Positions 12,101 through 27,617 are shown, counted from the stretch's first letter. The stretch is DNA of 64,000 bases from Lates calcarifer (GCF_001640805.2 NC_066837.1:28458789-28522788); one strand, 5' to 3'. Numbers and translations are program-made. The notes: generated from the letters alone by a model not told the origin.

Positions 12101-15100
12101 GCAATCCTTGTATAGATAATGGATGGATAATGGATGGATGGATGTATCGAGTATTGTACCAAATGAGTTGATTGAATTGTTACACCCCTAGCCATGAGTA
12201 TTACTTACTCTGAACACGTTCATGCTTGCATACAATTGTTTGTCTGAGAGAGAAACAAACTGGGTTTCCTGTAGATAAAAACATAGTGGTATCTGATATT
12301 ACTTATAGCTTTAGAGCCTTACTCAGTTCTCTTCATTTGCAATTGCTTACAGCACTAAAGAAATAATTCCCCCCTAAACATATATATGAAACAAAAACCT
12401 AATATTGAGCAGACTATTGTATTGTCCCATATGAATGTTTAACTGACTGAATTCAAGTCTACTTGGACTTTAACCCCCAAGAGATGGGCGTGATTTTTAA
12501 AGATGAAAATAAGCTTACGTAATTGAATTTTTTTGACAACTTGTCATCCTTGTCTTTGAGGGGCGTTTGAAAAATCTTTTTTCCTGCTCTTGTAGCATGT
12601 TCCTCCTCTCATTCCAGCTGGTCCTGCTGAAGGAGACACATTCCCAGACCCCCACAGTGCCCCGGGGTGTTAGGGTCACAGTAAAGGGGGGTAGGGTTTG
12701 GCTGGGGGACTCCCCAGAGACGAGGGGGTGGGGTAGGGGGAAGGGAGTGGGACCAAACATTCACCCTGACTACACCCTCTACATGGTTAACAATCTACGT
12801 TATAGTGCCAAACCAGGATAAGGAATTACAGAATGAGTTTACATGTTCTGCAGTGACCTGGCTATTGTAAAACCTCTGCTAACGTGATAGTGTTTAAAAT
12901 AATTCCTTAAGACTAAGGCTTATGGTTCCTTAAGATTTTTAGCACTGCAGTGGAGGACAGGCTCCAGTTAAAGAGTACATGTTTTCCAGACAGTGCAAAT
13001 GAGTTTGAAATTTACAAAAGGTCAGCTGTCTAACTTGAATTCTAGGAGCTGATGATCTTCATTTTACTGTCAATTTCAAAAAAGAAAAAAAAAAGGAAAA
13101 TGGGAAAAAAAATTGCTTGTTATAAAATAAATCACACTCATTTAATGTATATTTGAGCGCATGGACATAATTATTAGGTCTCTGAAAGCATGTGCCCAGT
13201 ATATTTGTTTGTTATGTTAAAGTCATATAAATCCAACATTCCAAAAAGTAGCACACACACACAGCCTCAGGGCAGAGCTATGGGTGAGATTTTAATGTCT
13301 TTAACTTTGTCTGTGAAGGTCCTTTCTTTGTTTGTCTTGAGGCCTCTTTTTTTATATTGCTCTTCCCATGGTCTGTCTGATCTACCTCTCTCTATCTCTT
13401 TCTCTGTCACACTCTCTGAAGCTGAAAATTGACTCTGAACCCAAAACTCAGGGGATGGGACTCTTTCAAGGTGAGACAAAGTAGAGACAAAGACTGAGAG
13501 AGCACAAGTGAGGAGGCGGCACGACAGAGTCGGAGGTGACAGGGTAACAAAAGTGTGGAGAGGGCAACAGAAAGTTAAAGAGTGAGAAAGAATATTACTG
13601 CAGGGAGATTAAATAAGAAGAGATGAGAGCTTAAAATCAAGATGCTGAAAAAAGCTGAGGTCAGGAGAAAGATAAAAGTCACAGTGAGAAAAAGATGACA
13701 AGACTTGATGAAAAAATTGAAAAGGGAGAATGGAGGAAAGGCACAAAGATTTTCATGTTGTTTCCCCTATCATTGTCTTGAGGGGTGGCCTGCGTGGGCA
13801 TGATAGTTAGATCTTTGAAAGGAGTGCGTCTTCCCAGTATATTTGTTTATGGTGCTAAACCAAATTCATATAAATCTATACACAAAATGTATGTTGGATA
13901 CCTTAAGGTAAAAAGGTAGCACATACGCACAAAGCTTCAGGGCAAAGTTGACTAATCTTAATTTCACCACTTAATCAAAAAATTAAGAAAGCAAAACATT
14001 TTAGTTACCTAACTTTTAGGGGTGTAAATCACAAGTTTTATCATGATACGATATTATATCGCCTTCAATGGACAATGATTCGATGTTTGCCAATATCACA
14101 AAGTCTGCTATGATACGATTTTGATCCAAAATGTTTCCAGACCGCTGATTTATTCTCCAGAGACAATATCTTCACTGACTTTTTTCTAGCTGTTTGCCAG
14201 GTGCTGCCTGCATTTTGTTGGGAAGTGTGCACGCTCAGGTGGAGGAAGATGTGCTGGGAAATTTCAAAATAAAGGCATGTCTTACAAATGATTATATTGT
14301 GACAGACTGTATAATATACATTATGTTAGCGTTGGGTTAGCAAAGAAAGTTGTGTTGAAACCAGCTGACGTCTGACCAGCGCGGTTCCTTGGTGAGGGAC
14401 GTTATAATATGTATGATGAGTGACTGATGTCCAGGGAGAGCATCACCAGAAAACAGTGGGAAGGAAACCCAGAGAAAGGAAGATGAAAGAGATGGAGGGG
14501 TCATAACACAGTTTTTTTTCTCTCTGAGCTGTTGTTGTGAAACTCTGCGTGTCATGTTACTGTTACTGTGAGGCCTCTGGGGGGGACATCACTCACTGCC
14601 TGCTCCACATTACACACACTAGCAGCAGACGTATAGTATATGAAAGCATATGAAGACAGAAATATTTATGCCAGACATCAAAATAAGACGCTAAATTGAG
14701 TACCCATATCTATTACAATACTATTAGCTATAACTTCAATTAAACCAGACTGGTCACAGCTTTTCTGCTCCTAAATTATAACCCAGCTCAGCTTTTCACA
14801 GACTCAGATTTGTGAGTGGATTTTCCTTTTTTTTATGTTCAGCAAGTAGATTTGTTTACTTCAACCCAAGTAATGGAAATACATCCTATTTTATGGATTT
14901 TTAAATGAAATGTGGTTCTTATGGTTTGGTAGAAAGAGGGGTAAGCAAGCAGAGAGATAAAAATGTGTAAATATACTTACGCAGTGTTAGTGTTAGTAAG
15001 AGATAAAGGGGTAAGGAAGAGAAAGTGACAGGAAAGGAAAATATGACATTAAACAGCAGGAGGATAAGATACCAAGATAAACAAATCAAAAGAGAGAAAT

Positions 15101-18100
15101 GAGAGAACAGAGGAAGCGATGAAAAAGAAAAATAAACAAGGAAGTGAAATGAGTGTGTGAAAGAAGTTTTGTCTTGGTTACTCCACGTTAGCTTGACCTT
15201 CTAGATAATCTGTGAGCTCATCCCTTTTGCTTCAGTCTCCATATCCCGCAAACAATGCCACTGTCATTTAATGCAGCTTCCTCTGAACTGCTCTGTCTTT
15301 GACTTTCTGTTCCATTAAAGTCTTTTTATCTCAGTATCAGTTCCCATATTTGGTGTGAAAATTTGTCATAATGTTGTCTTCTCATGACCTTTTCAAGGGC
15401 ATCAGTTTCGTTTTAGGATTTATACTATTATACCAGTTTTGTCATTTCGTCATCCGTCCCTCATCCCCTCTGCTCAAGGGTTCTCAGTGCTGTTTGTGGA
15501 CGCTCAGTGGAGAAGTGGAGCTAGAGGTTAAGTAATATTTTTGGAGAAGTGCACTAAGTTGTTGTTAGGAATATAGCAGCAGTTTGAGCTCATTTTCCCT
15601 GGGCGGGGTTCACGTTGGAACAGATATCATTCTAGGGTCAAACTGGGACTTGTCAAGTTTAGGGGTGAGAGATGGAAAGCGACATGGCAGAGATGGTGAG
15701 GAAATCTTGCTACTTCTCTGATGGGTGGATGCAGAGTCACAAAGTCATGAGGTCACAAAGTTTTGTTGTGATTTAAGACTCTGAAGAACCCAGGATGATA
15801 GTGTGTGTGTGTGTGGTAGAAGTCTGTTTAGTGCCTCTCCCTACACTGTCATCACCATCAGAACTGTGATAACAGCTAGACGTCATGCTGCCCAAAGGAA
15901 AAAGGCCAGAATGCTGCGATTCTTGACATTTGCATGAAAATACAAAGTTTGGCATGGGTATGGTCTTTCCAACAAAGGGTATTTCTTTGATTTTAAGCTT
16001 TATTAGCTTTGATAGAATTATATGTGGAAATGGGTGACAAATAAAAGGAAAATCCAACATAAAGGTTGTTGGGTCACTGAACTCTTTTGAAAAGATATTC
16101 TTTAATTTTTTTGTTTTAATTATGGTGGGAGGGAGCGCTGTCTCTCAGCTGGTGTGGCATCTGGCCATAGCATATAAATCACAATGTGCTGCAATGCAAA
16201 TTATTTTCATTATTGGTTTAACTACTGATTAATTTCTTAATTAACTGATACATTCTTTTGTGTATAGACTCTCAAAAAGCCTGTTAAAATTTCCCAGATC
16301 CAAAATTGACTTCAAAATTGCATCTATGTCCAACTGTTCAAAATCAAATCCTCACTTTATAGATTAATCATTTTAGCTTGACATTATGTTGTGTGCATTT
16401 TGATGCTATTAGCAAAAGTCAGTGATTTGTGAAATGTTGGCTGATAGTGAATCCAGTCAAAATAAGGGACGGTTGAACTGTTGTTGCGTGCCTTCTGTCT
16501 GTGATGGTCAACTGTGATGGTGTTGTTTTGTCAGTAGCTTTGTTTCTAATGTTTTCCCTGGCTTAGACATGTTTAAATGTGAGATCATAACTTGTAACAT
16601 AATTGAGGCATCGAATGACATCCTCCTGCGGAGCATGAAACTGGAGATTGTTTCAGAGTTGTTCTGTTATTTTTAACATCAATTTTTATTCACATATTTA
16701 AATGTGACAGTACAGTAATAGCAAACAATCGGGGAAATGTATGGATCTTCAGATAGCCTGTTAGCATCTATTAATTTTTATCTCAGAGATAATGTGAGAA
16801 AACTCAAACTCAAAACTCTTAGTTGAATGGTGTTGGGAAAGACCTTCAGGCATTTTTCTGACTTTGACATATCAGACATGAGGGCTGTGGGGTTACAGCA
16901 GGTGAACAATGCATAGATCAACATTAGGATAAGGCAATGTTTATGCTTTCTAACCAAATGTTGGAGTCGTGAACGAAATAACACAAAAATTTAATACAGT
17001 GTGGAGGGAATGTCTAGAATTGGCAGAACAAAAAGGAGGTGAAAGTGCTGGCTCATCCCACAGAGTCACTGATCTTGACAATTTCATGAGAAGCACAAAC
17101 AACTTCCTGCCATGCATGAAGCAGGACCCAAACCTAACGTGTGCTCGCCTGCTGGTCGGTCTGCAGCCGTGTGTGTGTGTGTGTGCGCCTGTGCGTGTGC
17201 GTGCAGGGGAGGGGTCAGTGGCAGAGAGAACAATAACGACCAGATGGCCTGTTTCTTTCTCCACCTGCCCCAGGCCTCTTTGTCCTCTCTCCCTCTCACA
17301 TGCACTTCACACACTGCCTTAGCAGTGTGCCTTTGCCTTTAGGTCTTGTTGTGACGGTTGTTTTATTTTTCAGATGTCGCACAATTAATTTAGCTCAAAT
17401 GTGTATTGTCTTAGTTTTATGAAGGAACAACTATTTTCTTTTAGGTGGATTAAACATAGACCATCGTTCATTTTTTAAACCCTGCACACAAACACACAGT
17501 TCAGTGCACAAATCCAGAGCAGCCACACCCAGACATGTTGCACTTGATTCCAGCTGTGATTGACATGTGAAAGTAGCAGCAGGCCATGTAGTGTTCAGGA
17601 TCTGAGAGACGAAACATGCAGAAGGGGTATGCTGTGAGAGAGAAGCAGGATTAAGGCTTTTCGCTACTTATTGTTTGCTATTTACAACACAGTTTTTGTG
17701 TAACTCAGAAACACATTCCTATACTGTAACCATCAGATCCACAAACACCTGTTTTTTTAATCTAAGAAGTGTTGGTTTCTGTAGACTTGGGGCACACCCT
17801 AACATGCCTGCATTCACATGAACACAAAATTACACAAACACACACACGTAGTCTCTTGTGGTTACTAACTTACTGTGAGGCTGATAAAGAATGAAGTGTA
17901 ATGAGTCAACTCGCGTTTTGTTAGTCAGTCTGGGGTCTTCTCAATGGATGCATTGACCCATCAACTTAGAGGGAAACGCTAAAACAGTGTCACCATTATA
18001 GTTAGTCCACCATAAAGTAGTGACCGTTTTCTTTACATTAATATGTCCTGTCTTGTACATTTCTGGTTGCAATTGTTAAAAAACAAACACACCTTAATTT

Positions 18101-19280
18101 AAGGGAACTGTATCGCTTACACAATAATATGTTTAGTCAAATTATGGAGTTTGTAATGAAAATTGATATCAGCTAATGACCATAACCAAACAGTCAACTA
18201 ACAATGGGATGTGTACTCTAAGGGGAACTAATAATTTGGCTTAATAAGATAACTAGCTTGCAAACTCAAGCCACCTGGCCAACTAGCCCTTTACCCTCTG
18301 TCTGCTGAAATGATTACTCACTAGCCAGGCCGTGCTGGGCTAGTCATCACTAAACCATCTTAACTGCACTATCACAATGTGCACATATACAGTACATACA
18401 GAGTATCCTGATGCCAAGTGTTGATGCTGTGATCAGAGAAAAATGCTTGTTGTCCTCTTTGTGATAACCTTGCTCTGATTCCAAGTGTCCAGCAGAGAGC
18501 ACAACTAAAGCTTTAGCTGCACACAAAATACATAGATGCTATTTGACAGTCATGCTAGAATGCACATCTCCCTTTCTCATTATGGCTCTTCCTGTATTCA
18601 TACATGCACAAAGAGAATATCCCTTTTGGGTACAATTACACTGTGCATTATGCCTTTTATTATTACCATAATGGAGAGGGTTATGAAAGTGCATCCATGT
18701 GGTTTTGTCTTCTTGGAGTGGACACCTTTATTGCAGTAGACAGTGGTTTTCAGCTGTTTTGACCACACAACAAGTCCATGAGGTTAGCTAGTTCTCTGAG
18801 GACAACATTTTGGAGCTCCTCTTTATTAATTAATTTATTTTATTTTTCCTCTCATACCTCACAATTTTAAGTGTGTGTCACTGAGTGTGGTGCACCCTTT
18901 ACCATACACCTTGGTTGTGTCCCAAAAACACATTTCACATAGTGAGCAGTGGGGTCAAGTGCTCCCTGCTGCAGTGAAGTCATTCAGTCACACCTTTCTG
19001 CATTACTCCTTTTCTTTTGCTGTAGTGTATACTCAAAGTGTCACAGTGCTCTATTGGCTCTATCTTCTTTTTAGACCATTACTGCAGGAAATAATCTGGT
19101 GTACATAAACAATACAGTGGGTGATATCTCACTCTGTCCCTGTCTCTCTCTATCCCCACCAACCTAATGCAGCCCCCCATCCATTGAACCCCTTCCTTTT
19201 GATGTCTGTGTGCCCATGCCCCTCTGCCAATATCACCTCTTTGTACTTGCCTTTCACTCACCTTTAATCACACACATAGG

Positions 19281-19319
<39 letters not shown>

Positions 19320-22300
19320 CCAATCCTTGTCCTGGCATTGACTGAATAGAATGTTACCCCTGGAGACAGTGGTAGTTTCTGGTTGGTTGGTTTAGGGATC
19401 CTCCTCCCGTCCCTCTGTCCCACTGCGAGACAGAGAGACATTGTTGTGTTCTGGTTATTTGTGTTTTTAATTATTTATTCAGTTGTGGTTAGATTGTTTA
19501 GCTGTGCCTTTGTCAGAGATATATTGGACTGAAAGTGAAAACATAAGTATATGACTATATGAATGTGAAACAGAGAAGAGAGTTATTTCACTCACCACTC
19601 TGCAAAATAGTGTCCCTTTGTGACACTATATTGGTGGATATGTTTACCTATTCATACAAGTATTTTAATGAAAATCATGCATCTAGTTAGAAAGGCTGCA
19701 TCATGGCTCTGTGGCCATTAGTTGTTGCATAAGCATATTTTCAAGTGCCTTTTCAGACTCCCTCCATGTGTCTGTTCCTCCTGCAGGAAGGCTGTTTGCT
19801 TAGGTTATAGAAACCCAACTAACTCACATTTTTTGCAACATTTTAAATTAGACCTGTACGTAAATAAATGTGTAAATAAATATGTAGCTTAACATCTGTT
19901 AAGTATTGAAATTCACATCATGGTTTATTGTGAGCCGCAAAGTTTAGACGTTATTCTGGGAGACGTGTAATGTAATGTTGTCATTTTCTGTTTTATATCA
20001 CACTACAAAATCCACTCTTATTTCAGAATTGCTCTACAGATTCATTTATCAGTCACTGAATGTAAACATACAGTATATGTTTGAATGCTGGCAAGCTCTA
20101 TGTACATCTGAACCTTTGGCCATCTTAGCAAGGAGCTAACCCAAATCCCAGATTCAATCTCCAGTATGTTAGTCCATTCTATAACATTCTATATGATGCA
20201 GAGAATGGGTAACATAATATGTAAAAACAAATCTTGATTTGATGTCACAGACATGTTCTACAGCTTTGTTTTCTGCTCATTTAACAGCTGGACGTGAAGA
20301 ACTGGGAAATAGTAATTGTTGATGAATAGGAGCATAATTCATATAGTTTCTTGCTGAGATTTTTTGTGAGAGTCTGGTGATTTTAGCTGGTGTGCAGAAG
20401 TGTGCAGGCTTCTACTGTACATGATGTCATTTTGTTGGTCCAAAGTCTCTAGCTTGTGCAGGATATAGCTCTTAACCCCCTGTGATCCTCTTCATAATTC
20501 CTTAACCTAGACCTAAGACCACTGCATTCCTTCCTTTGACCTTTTTGTTTGTTCTGTATATAACCTTTTTTTTTTGTTTGTTTGTTTTGTGTTTTTTTGC
20601 ATTGCTATGTTAATGACTGGTTCAGTTTGATATTATTGAATTGCCATTTTTGCTGTGAAATATTAATTCTGTTGTATACAAAACACCTGTAGTTTAATTG
20701 TTATAGCTTCCCCTTAATGGCTTTGCTTAGCTTCTATAACCACGTGTCTTTTATTCAGCAGAAGTGCTTTTTGTTAATTATTGTAGAAATGTGCTGGTCA
20801 GGTAACAGTAACTTATAATTTATTAGGACAAAGAAATTAACCAAGGCACACTTTTAATTTTCCTCTTCTGTGTTTTTCAGGAACCATCCGTCCGGTGCGG
20901 AGGAGTTTTTATGACCCAGCCTCAGCCCCAGGTCAGGGTTGGCAGTGGGAGTGGGAAAACGATGCAGGTACATGGACGCCCTATGACATGGAGGTGGCCA
21001 TTGCCATTGAGAATGCCCACAACCGCCAGCAACCCTGCCTCGACCTGACACCACTTGGCTTCTGCTACCTCATTGATTTTCAGAACATGACACAGGTTTG
21101 TTTCAGTTCTTTTCATGGATATCAGTGATAGAATCAACTCCATACCTTCAGTTCTTTTACCAAGTAGATGATATTTAGCTTTCGAGCTGCAGCATCAAAA
21201 CATTTTAAACATCTCTTTTTCTGTCCATCCACAGGTGAACAGACAGAGCCAGAGGTGTCGGAGGATCCAGAGGCATGCTGATATGGCCTACCCATTAGTG
21301 TCTGGTCCTCTCCCTGTACCCAAAGGTGGAGGTGTAGGAGCAGGTGGAGGGTTGACAGGAGCCTTTCTGGGTGTTGGAGTGTCTGGAGCTAGCATGGGGA
21401 TTGGAAGCTCTGTCTACCCTAATGGAGGCATAACAGCTACTGGACTGGGCCAGCCATGTTCCTGCCAGCAGTGCATGCTGGTCCTTAGTGTGAAGACCAA
21501 TACAGGCGGAGCAGGGGGAGGAGCAGCAGGGATACAGACTCTAAGTAGACGCTCACTAACCATGCAGCGGCCCAAGAACTCAGCACCCATTGCCTCCAAA
21601 CCTCTAAGTCCATCTAAATCAGCCACTCTGGGACGAGGACAGCAGCAGAACTCCAACTCCAACTCCAACTACTATCAGACGCTGCCACACGGCCTCGCTA
21701 TCTCCAAAAACACTGCCTCTCCGAGAAGGAATGCCCAGCTCTTTGCTCAGTCGCTGGCTGCCCTCACAGCTGGTACGTCTTCTCTGGGTATCTCCTCGTC
21801 TTCCAACCGGCCACCTCCACCATCCCTCCCACCTCCACAACCTCCATCATCTAACCCGAATCTGAACCCGCCGTCCATTCCAGCCAAGCACTCCTCATCT
21901 TCAGCCAACGAATCAGTGCCAACTGCCACGTTAATTACCCCTGCCAGCAGTGTGACCACGCCCCCTTCTCCTGTGCCATCTCCGTCGCCGGTGGTGATGA
22001 AGCCACAACGCACGCCATCGTCCGCTGCATCATCAGTGTGCCATGCCCCGTTGCCACAGAGATCAAGCCTAGCTGGGCTGAGCAGACCAGCATTACAGAG
22101 AATTGCAATGGCCCAGTCCAGAGCGCTTATAGCATCAGGGTGAGTGAATGAAACATGAACACACCACAACCTCTGACTGTGGAAGAAGACACACACCATA
22201 CCAAGTGGCCTCAATAAAAGCCTTTTATTCTTATTTACATTATCTTAGGAAGAAGAGGGTGCACTTTAGGGCCGCAGAGGTTATCAGATTTTTACTACTA

Positions 22301-23072
22301 CTGCTGTAAAAACAAATTCACTCATAACCCTCACTCAAACAATTAGGTCCATTTGCAAAGGCTGTCAAAGTTCTGCTCAATTCAAGTCTGTGATCTTGTG
22401 TAGCCAGTAGACACAGCCTTTTCAAGGCACAAATATTGTGCTGTTACTCCGCCTTGCTGTTGTGTATAAAAGGTATGGAGGTGGACTGGGGTTGCCTCAC
22501 CGCCCCACCTGTAAGCCAGCACCAGAGGTAGTCACAGAGCTGAATTGATGTCTGTATAAAAGGGTGAGCTGGCACAGTGGAGCAGACAACTGTCGCCGAA
22601 GCTGCTGTGTCACACTCCTCTGATTCTGCAATGCTGGTATGCTGTATAAAATCACACACCGGGGCAGCATTAAGCCAGCTTTGTGTGATTCTTTGTAAAC
22701 AAACAAAGGCGGCATATTCGAGGGTCTTCTTAACCCTTTATCGGGCATTCATTGAAATACTTGGAAATTCTAAATTTCAACCCTAGAGTGTCATAGCAGG
22801 GCACAACAAGACTTTTTTACTTTTGTGACATTTTTGAAAATATTCAATTTTCATTAGGAAAATCAAGGTCATTGAAGTTACCATATGTGGTTCCTTGCCT
22901 GTCTAATTCTAAAAGGTGTATATATAAAGAAAATAGAAAAACACATATAAAGTTAAAGGAACATTATTTTTAACATGTTCCATTGAACATAAATAACACA
23001 CATATATCTATATATAACATAAATAACAAATTATATATAAATATAACTAGAACTAGCAGCTGTGGCTCAGGC

Positions 23073-23125
<53 letters not shown>

Positions 23126-26100
23126 TAGATAGATAGATTCTCACTGGGCCACGTAGTGACGCCATTTGGATGTCTGCGAAGTTACCATATATAGTCACTT
23201 GCCCGGTAAAGGGTTAACACCAGTTGCGTGGTCTTTGTGTTACTTGAGGTTAGTAGTAAACTGGAAACACTCCAGATAAAGGACACATTCAGAAACACAC
23301 TGAGTCAACTGACACTGTTGGCCTGCTGCAGGGCGTAATGAATTTGAGAATGATTATAAGTAACTGCAAACCTTAACTGCTCTCCTCCCCCACCACCACT
23401 CTCCTCTCAGACTTGATATGTTCCCTAGCGCTCTCTGGTTCTATTCCCCCACGTATCCTTGAACTCCTGCTCCTTTTCTTATCATTCTCTTGCCCTTAAC
23501 CTCCTCCTCTCCTTTCCTGTCTTCTCTCTTTTATCAGTATTTAAACTTTACAACTAAATCCCTTCGTGTTACTTTTGTCATATATTTTTATCTAGTGCCA
23601 TTATCAAAATTTCAATTGGTCCAATACTTTATGACCAAATACCCACAAAACTAATCACATTCCCGTCAGCTTGTGCATTAGCATCCAAACACTGTAAACT
23701 AATATATGGAGAACATGGTTAACATTCTGTACTTGAGGATGGTGCTATGCTAGCATCAGCATCTAGCACAAAGTAGAGCCTAATAGAACTGCTAACATGA
23801 CTTCAGACTCATGTCAACTCCCTGCATTAACCAGGAAGTGCTGACTTATTACACTTGCTGTTTCCAACTTACTCATGCTTCACAGTCATACCATGGAGAG
23901 GAAAATGTTGCTCATTACTCACAGAGGCTAATTTTAATCAGCTTCCAGTCACAGGTCAACTTCTACAATAGGAGAGAAAAGCTAGATTTCATAGTGACAT
24001 TTTCCAACTCTCCATGATGTCATACAGCATTGATTACAGTGATTAAAGACATTTCATCATTCCCATTTGATGGGAAGCAGGTGTTAGTTTCACTTCTCTT
24101 GTGTATAGGCCGTCCCCCTGCACAGAAAGTGATCAAACTGAAAGAGAGATCAGATTGTTTTGAGGTGTGGATTTTTTAGTAGTCCCCCCTTTCCCTCAAC
24201 CCTGTTGCTTGTTCTCTGCCCCCTCCTCTCCTTCCCTGCCCCCTCCTCTACTTCCCTGCCCCCTCCTCTCCTGTCGCGTCTCGGCAGTCTGGGCCCTCAG
24301 AGCTTCATTGTTGGTCTCCACAGCAACCTTTGTTGGATTACCCAAGTCTGGGCCACATTAGCAGCACAATGTTGAGCCTCCACTAGTTTTCACTTCTTTC
24401 TGCTCTCCTCTCCTTCCCCCTCTCTCTGTTCTCTCTCTTATTTATATTCTTTTCCTGCTTTTTCTTTCCTTTGCTCCTCTGTATTTTTAAATCTTTCTTG
24501 ATTTAAATAAGTTCTTACCATGTTCATCTCTCCTGCTCTCACTCCTATTAGTAGTTAGCTTGTAGAGTTTATGTTACTGCCTTACTTCTGAGTTTACCCT
24601 AACAGCATTTATCAGGGTGGTTGGACTGCTTGGTGCGGGTGCCATGTGGTGGAGTACCTCCTCATATGGATGGCTCTGCTTCATTCATAATATGAATATT
24701 TTTCAGGTACCATGTGAATATTTTACATGTGGGGATGGGTTAGACAATGGTACTAGTCCAGTCAGCATTGTCGCTACCCTCAGACAAACACTGTCCTGAG
24801 GAGGGAGGGGTATGTGTGAGTAGACAGTCTCCTAGTCAGACAGCACCCAAGACAAGGGCTGATGGGAATGGTGGGGAGGGTGGGGTACAAGACAAAGAAA
24901 CGAGTCAGCAAACTGTCAAAGATTGATCACACAATGGTGCAAGAAATCAGGCCAACCCCAGGGAGAGAGAAAAGGAGGTGACACACTCACTGGACCTCAG
25001 ACAAAGTAATGCCCAGCTGTGAAGGCATTTAACAAACACACACACACACCACACACACATCGTCCTTCTCCCTCACACATAGAAAAAGTAAATATTGACG
25101 ACCTAAAGGGAGCTGCGGTGAAGAATGGGTCTCTCTCTCTCTTACTCTCTCCAGTTGAGGATTATGGGAACGAGACAAAGGAAATGAATGAGTGGAGGAA
25201 AAACCAGTGTGTTGAGGGAAACCTATAAGAACAAAGGAGCAGAAATGTGCAGTGAGAATGTGTTGGCACCTGTTAAGCTCACCAATGCCAGCTATGTGTG
25301 GTGCATAGGGGGAGCTTATAACAGGCAGGGATAAATCTTATCTGTCGATTTTTCACAAATTCAGGGAAAACATGCATTGACCATTGAAGTCCTTGAATCT
25401 TGTACAGAAATGAAAAGAATGCGATTGGTCTATGAGGTCAGGTAACACTTGTAACTCATGCCTCAAAAATTGACTTTGACAAATAGTTCCTAGGAGGAAC
25501 TCACTGTCTTTACTGTGTTTGCTTTGCTGGTGGCTGAGAAAATTTGATTTGTGGGTTTGTGAGTACTATATCCAATCAGTGATGTCCATGTGTGACTCTG
25601 GTTTTTGCACATTGTACAAGTTCACTGAGTTTGTTATTGTGCATTTTATGCCTTTACTGGACATCAGGCAAAAAATAAGGAAGGAAGGAGAAAGCTCCTG
25701 GCTGGACTTTATCTGGGAGCATCTTTATTACAGGGCCACAAGGACACCTTTAATAATATACAAATCAAGTAGGAATTAAAGTTCATAATGCTGACAGGCG
25801 GCAGTTTCAGACATCAGATGACAGACAAGGATACATCCAGGATAGTGTTTCTTTCCCGCAGTATATTTTTTTTAACAAGGTTGTGTTTGGTGAGTTTCAT
25901 GCAGGTCAATTCCGATAGTTAGATCAGCTTCCTGGAGTGCCAAAAACATTTACATAATAAATATTTCTGAACATCCACAGCCAATTTTGACCTGCCTTTG
26001 AACAATGTATTAGTCAAGTTAGTTAGCTCTGTCAGTGTTTACTCAACAAATCCCCTTTTTTCTCAGAACTTGAATTTAAAATTGAGAAGGATTTTATGAA

Positions 26101-27580
26101 ATGTCTCACATTGTCCACAACAGCAAACCTGTCTATCACTCTCTGCCACATCAAGCTATTGCACATTGTTACACATTATATTTTTCACCAAAGCACAGAA
26201 CGTCTGCCTGAAAATCATAAACTAGTGTGTGTGTCTATAAGAAGGATAAGAATATGTGTGAGGCTGTAGGTGCAGCTTTATGTGTGTATGACAATATGTG
26301 TGTGAGAATGTGTGGGAGTGTGTTATTGTGTGGTGCATAAGCTAGTCCAGCTGATGTCCATCTGGGCCCAGGGGAATAGAAGGAGCAGAGGGATCAGGGT
26401 TGGAGGGAGTGTGTGAGACAAAGCAGAGGGAGTGTGTGATCTGGTGGGAAGCAGGCGGAGGGTAGGAGGGTGGGTCTGAGGTCGCTGGGGGTCAAGAGAC
26501 TGAAGTCCATTCAGGCTTTACCCCCAGGCAGGGACGGGATCTTCCTTTTTTAAAGGTCTCAGGCTTGTTTTCTTCCTCACTGGTCTCATTCTCCGTTTCA
26601 AACCAAAGATGACATATACAAATAAATATATAAATGGTAATTTAATAAAAAAGTTCATTGATAAATGATTAGTTAAGCAAACTATTTTTTTATTATAAGT
26701 GGACAGTGCTGATGGTTCCCGAGTGTTTGTCCACACAGTAACTACCCTGTGTGTATTTGTGTGTGTCATCAGCACATCAGTGGGGCAGCTAGAAAGTGTG
26801 TTAATGAGCGACATGAAGCTTATCCATGATCAGACTTCCCTCTCTCTTCCCTACCTCATATCGTAAAGACTTCCCTGCTAACACAGCAGCCTATTAATTA
26901 TTAATAGATCCAGTGACTGTTAACAAGTAATTAGTGCGTGTGTATGAGATCACTGTCATTGTCACTCATTGACTTGATCCTGTGCAGATATAGTATAGGT
27001 GTTTCTCATTCATCATCCGCAGGCAGCCTATTTATAACAGAGGAGGCTGTCTGTCTTATGTTGTCATAAATAAATCTTTATGACAAGTTTAAGATCTTAA
27101 ACTACTTTGGCTGCACACGACAGACTCAGACTAATCTGATCAACGTAGATGGAAATTTGATGTGATTAAGGTGTGATAGTAGCCATAGTCATCAATGTAT
27201 TCTCACTGTTTGGTTTTTATATAGCTGTTTTCTGATCCACTCTGAGATTGACCTATACCATCTGGCTAGTGTTGTCAATGTAACTTTGTCATGCTGAAAA
27301 AGTAGTTATAGGTTCTGCTGGATTCCTGTGGGATGGTAAGACAATCACACTTCACTGTCAGGATCTTATTGTCTGTGGTAATCTACTCAAGTAATATATC
27401 TTAGATTTAGACAGAAAAGGTAAACCTCCCGCATTGGTCTCTTTGTCTATGTGACGTGATAGAACTTACATTTTTTGTGTGTTTTGGAAACTGTTTTGGG
27501 CCAGTATGATGACATCTGTCATCAGGGATTTCTGTTGTCTACCCCTCACTCTGTATGTTTACTTGTGAAGTAACACCTGA

Positions 27581-27617
<37 letters not shown>

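Larger units (their letters stand above)
9364..20880 (+). other. dtx4 intron 1 (11.5 kb)
   Basis: It begins with GTAAG and ends with TTTTTCAG. No additional gene was recognised. Contents seen: hAT-like fragments, a LINE/SINE-type 3' tail near 11,980-12,143, purine-rich tracts (about 13,480-13,760 and 14,940-15,170), GT/AC tracts at about 11,169, 15,797 and 17,169, and (AC)n at 19,284-19,315. Open frames here are low-complexity or random. Confidence 0.7.

Noticed and set aside
21747..22214. 155-codon minus-strand ORF
   Set aside because: Antisense shadow of dtx4 exon 3 with Gly/Asp-rich composition mirroring the Ser/Pro codons.
24160..24375. Proline/serine-rich ORFs
   Set aside because: Produced by the CT-rich minisatellite in dtx4 intron 3.
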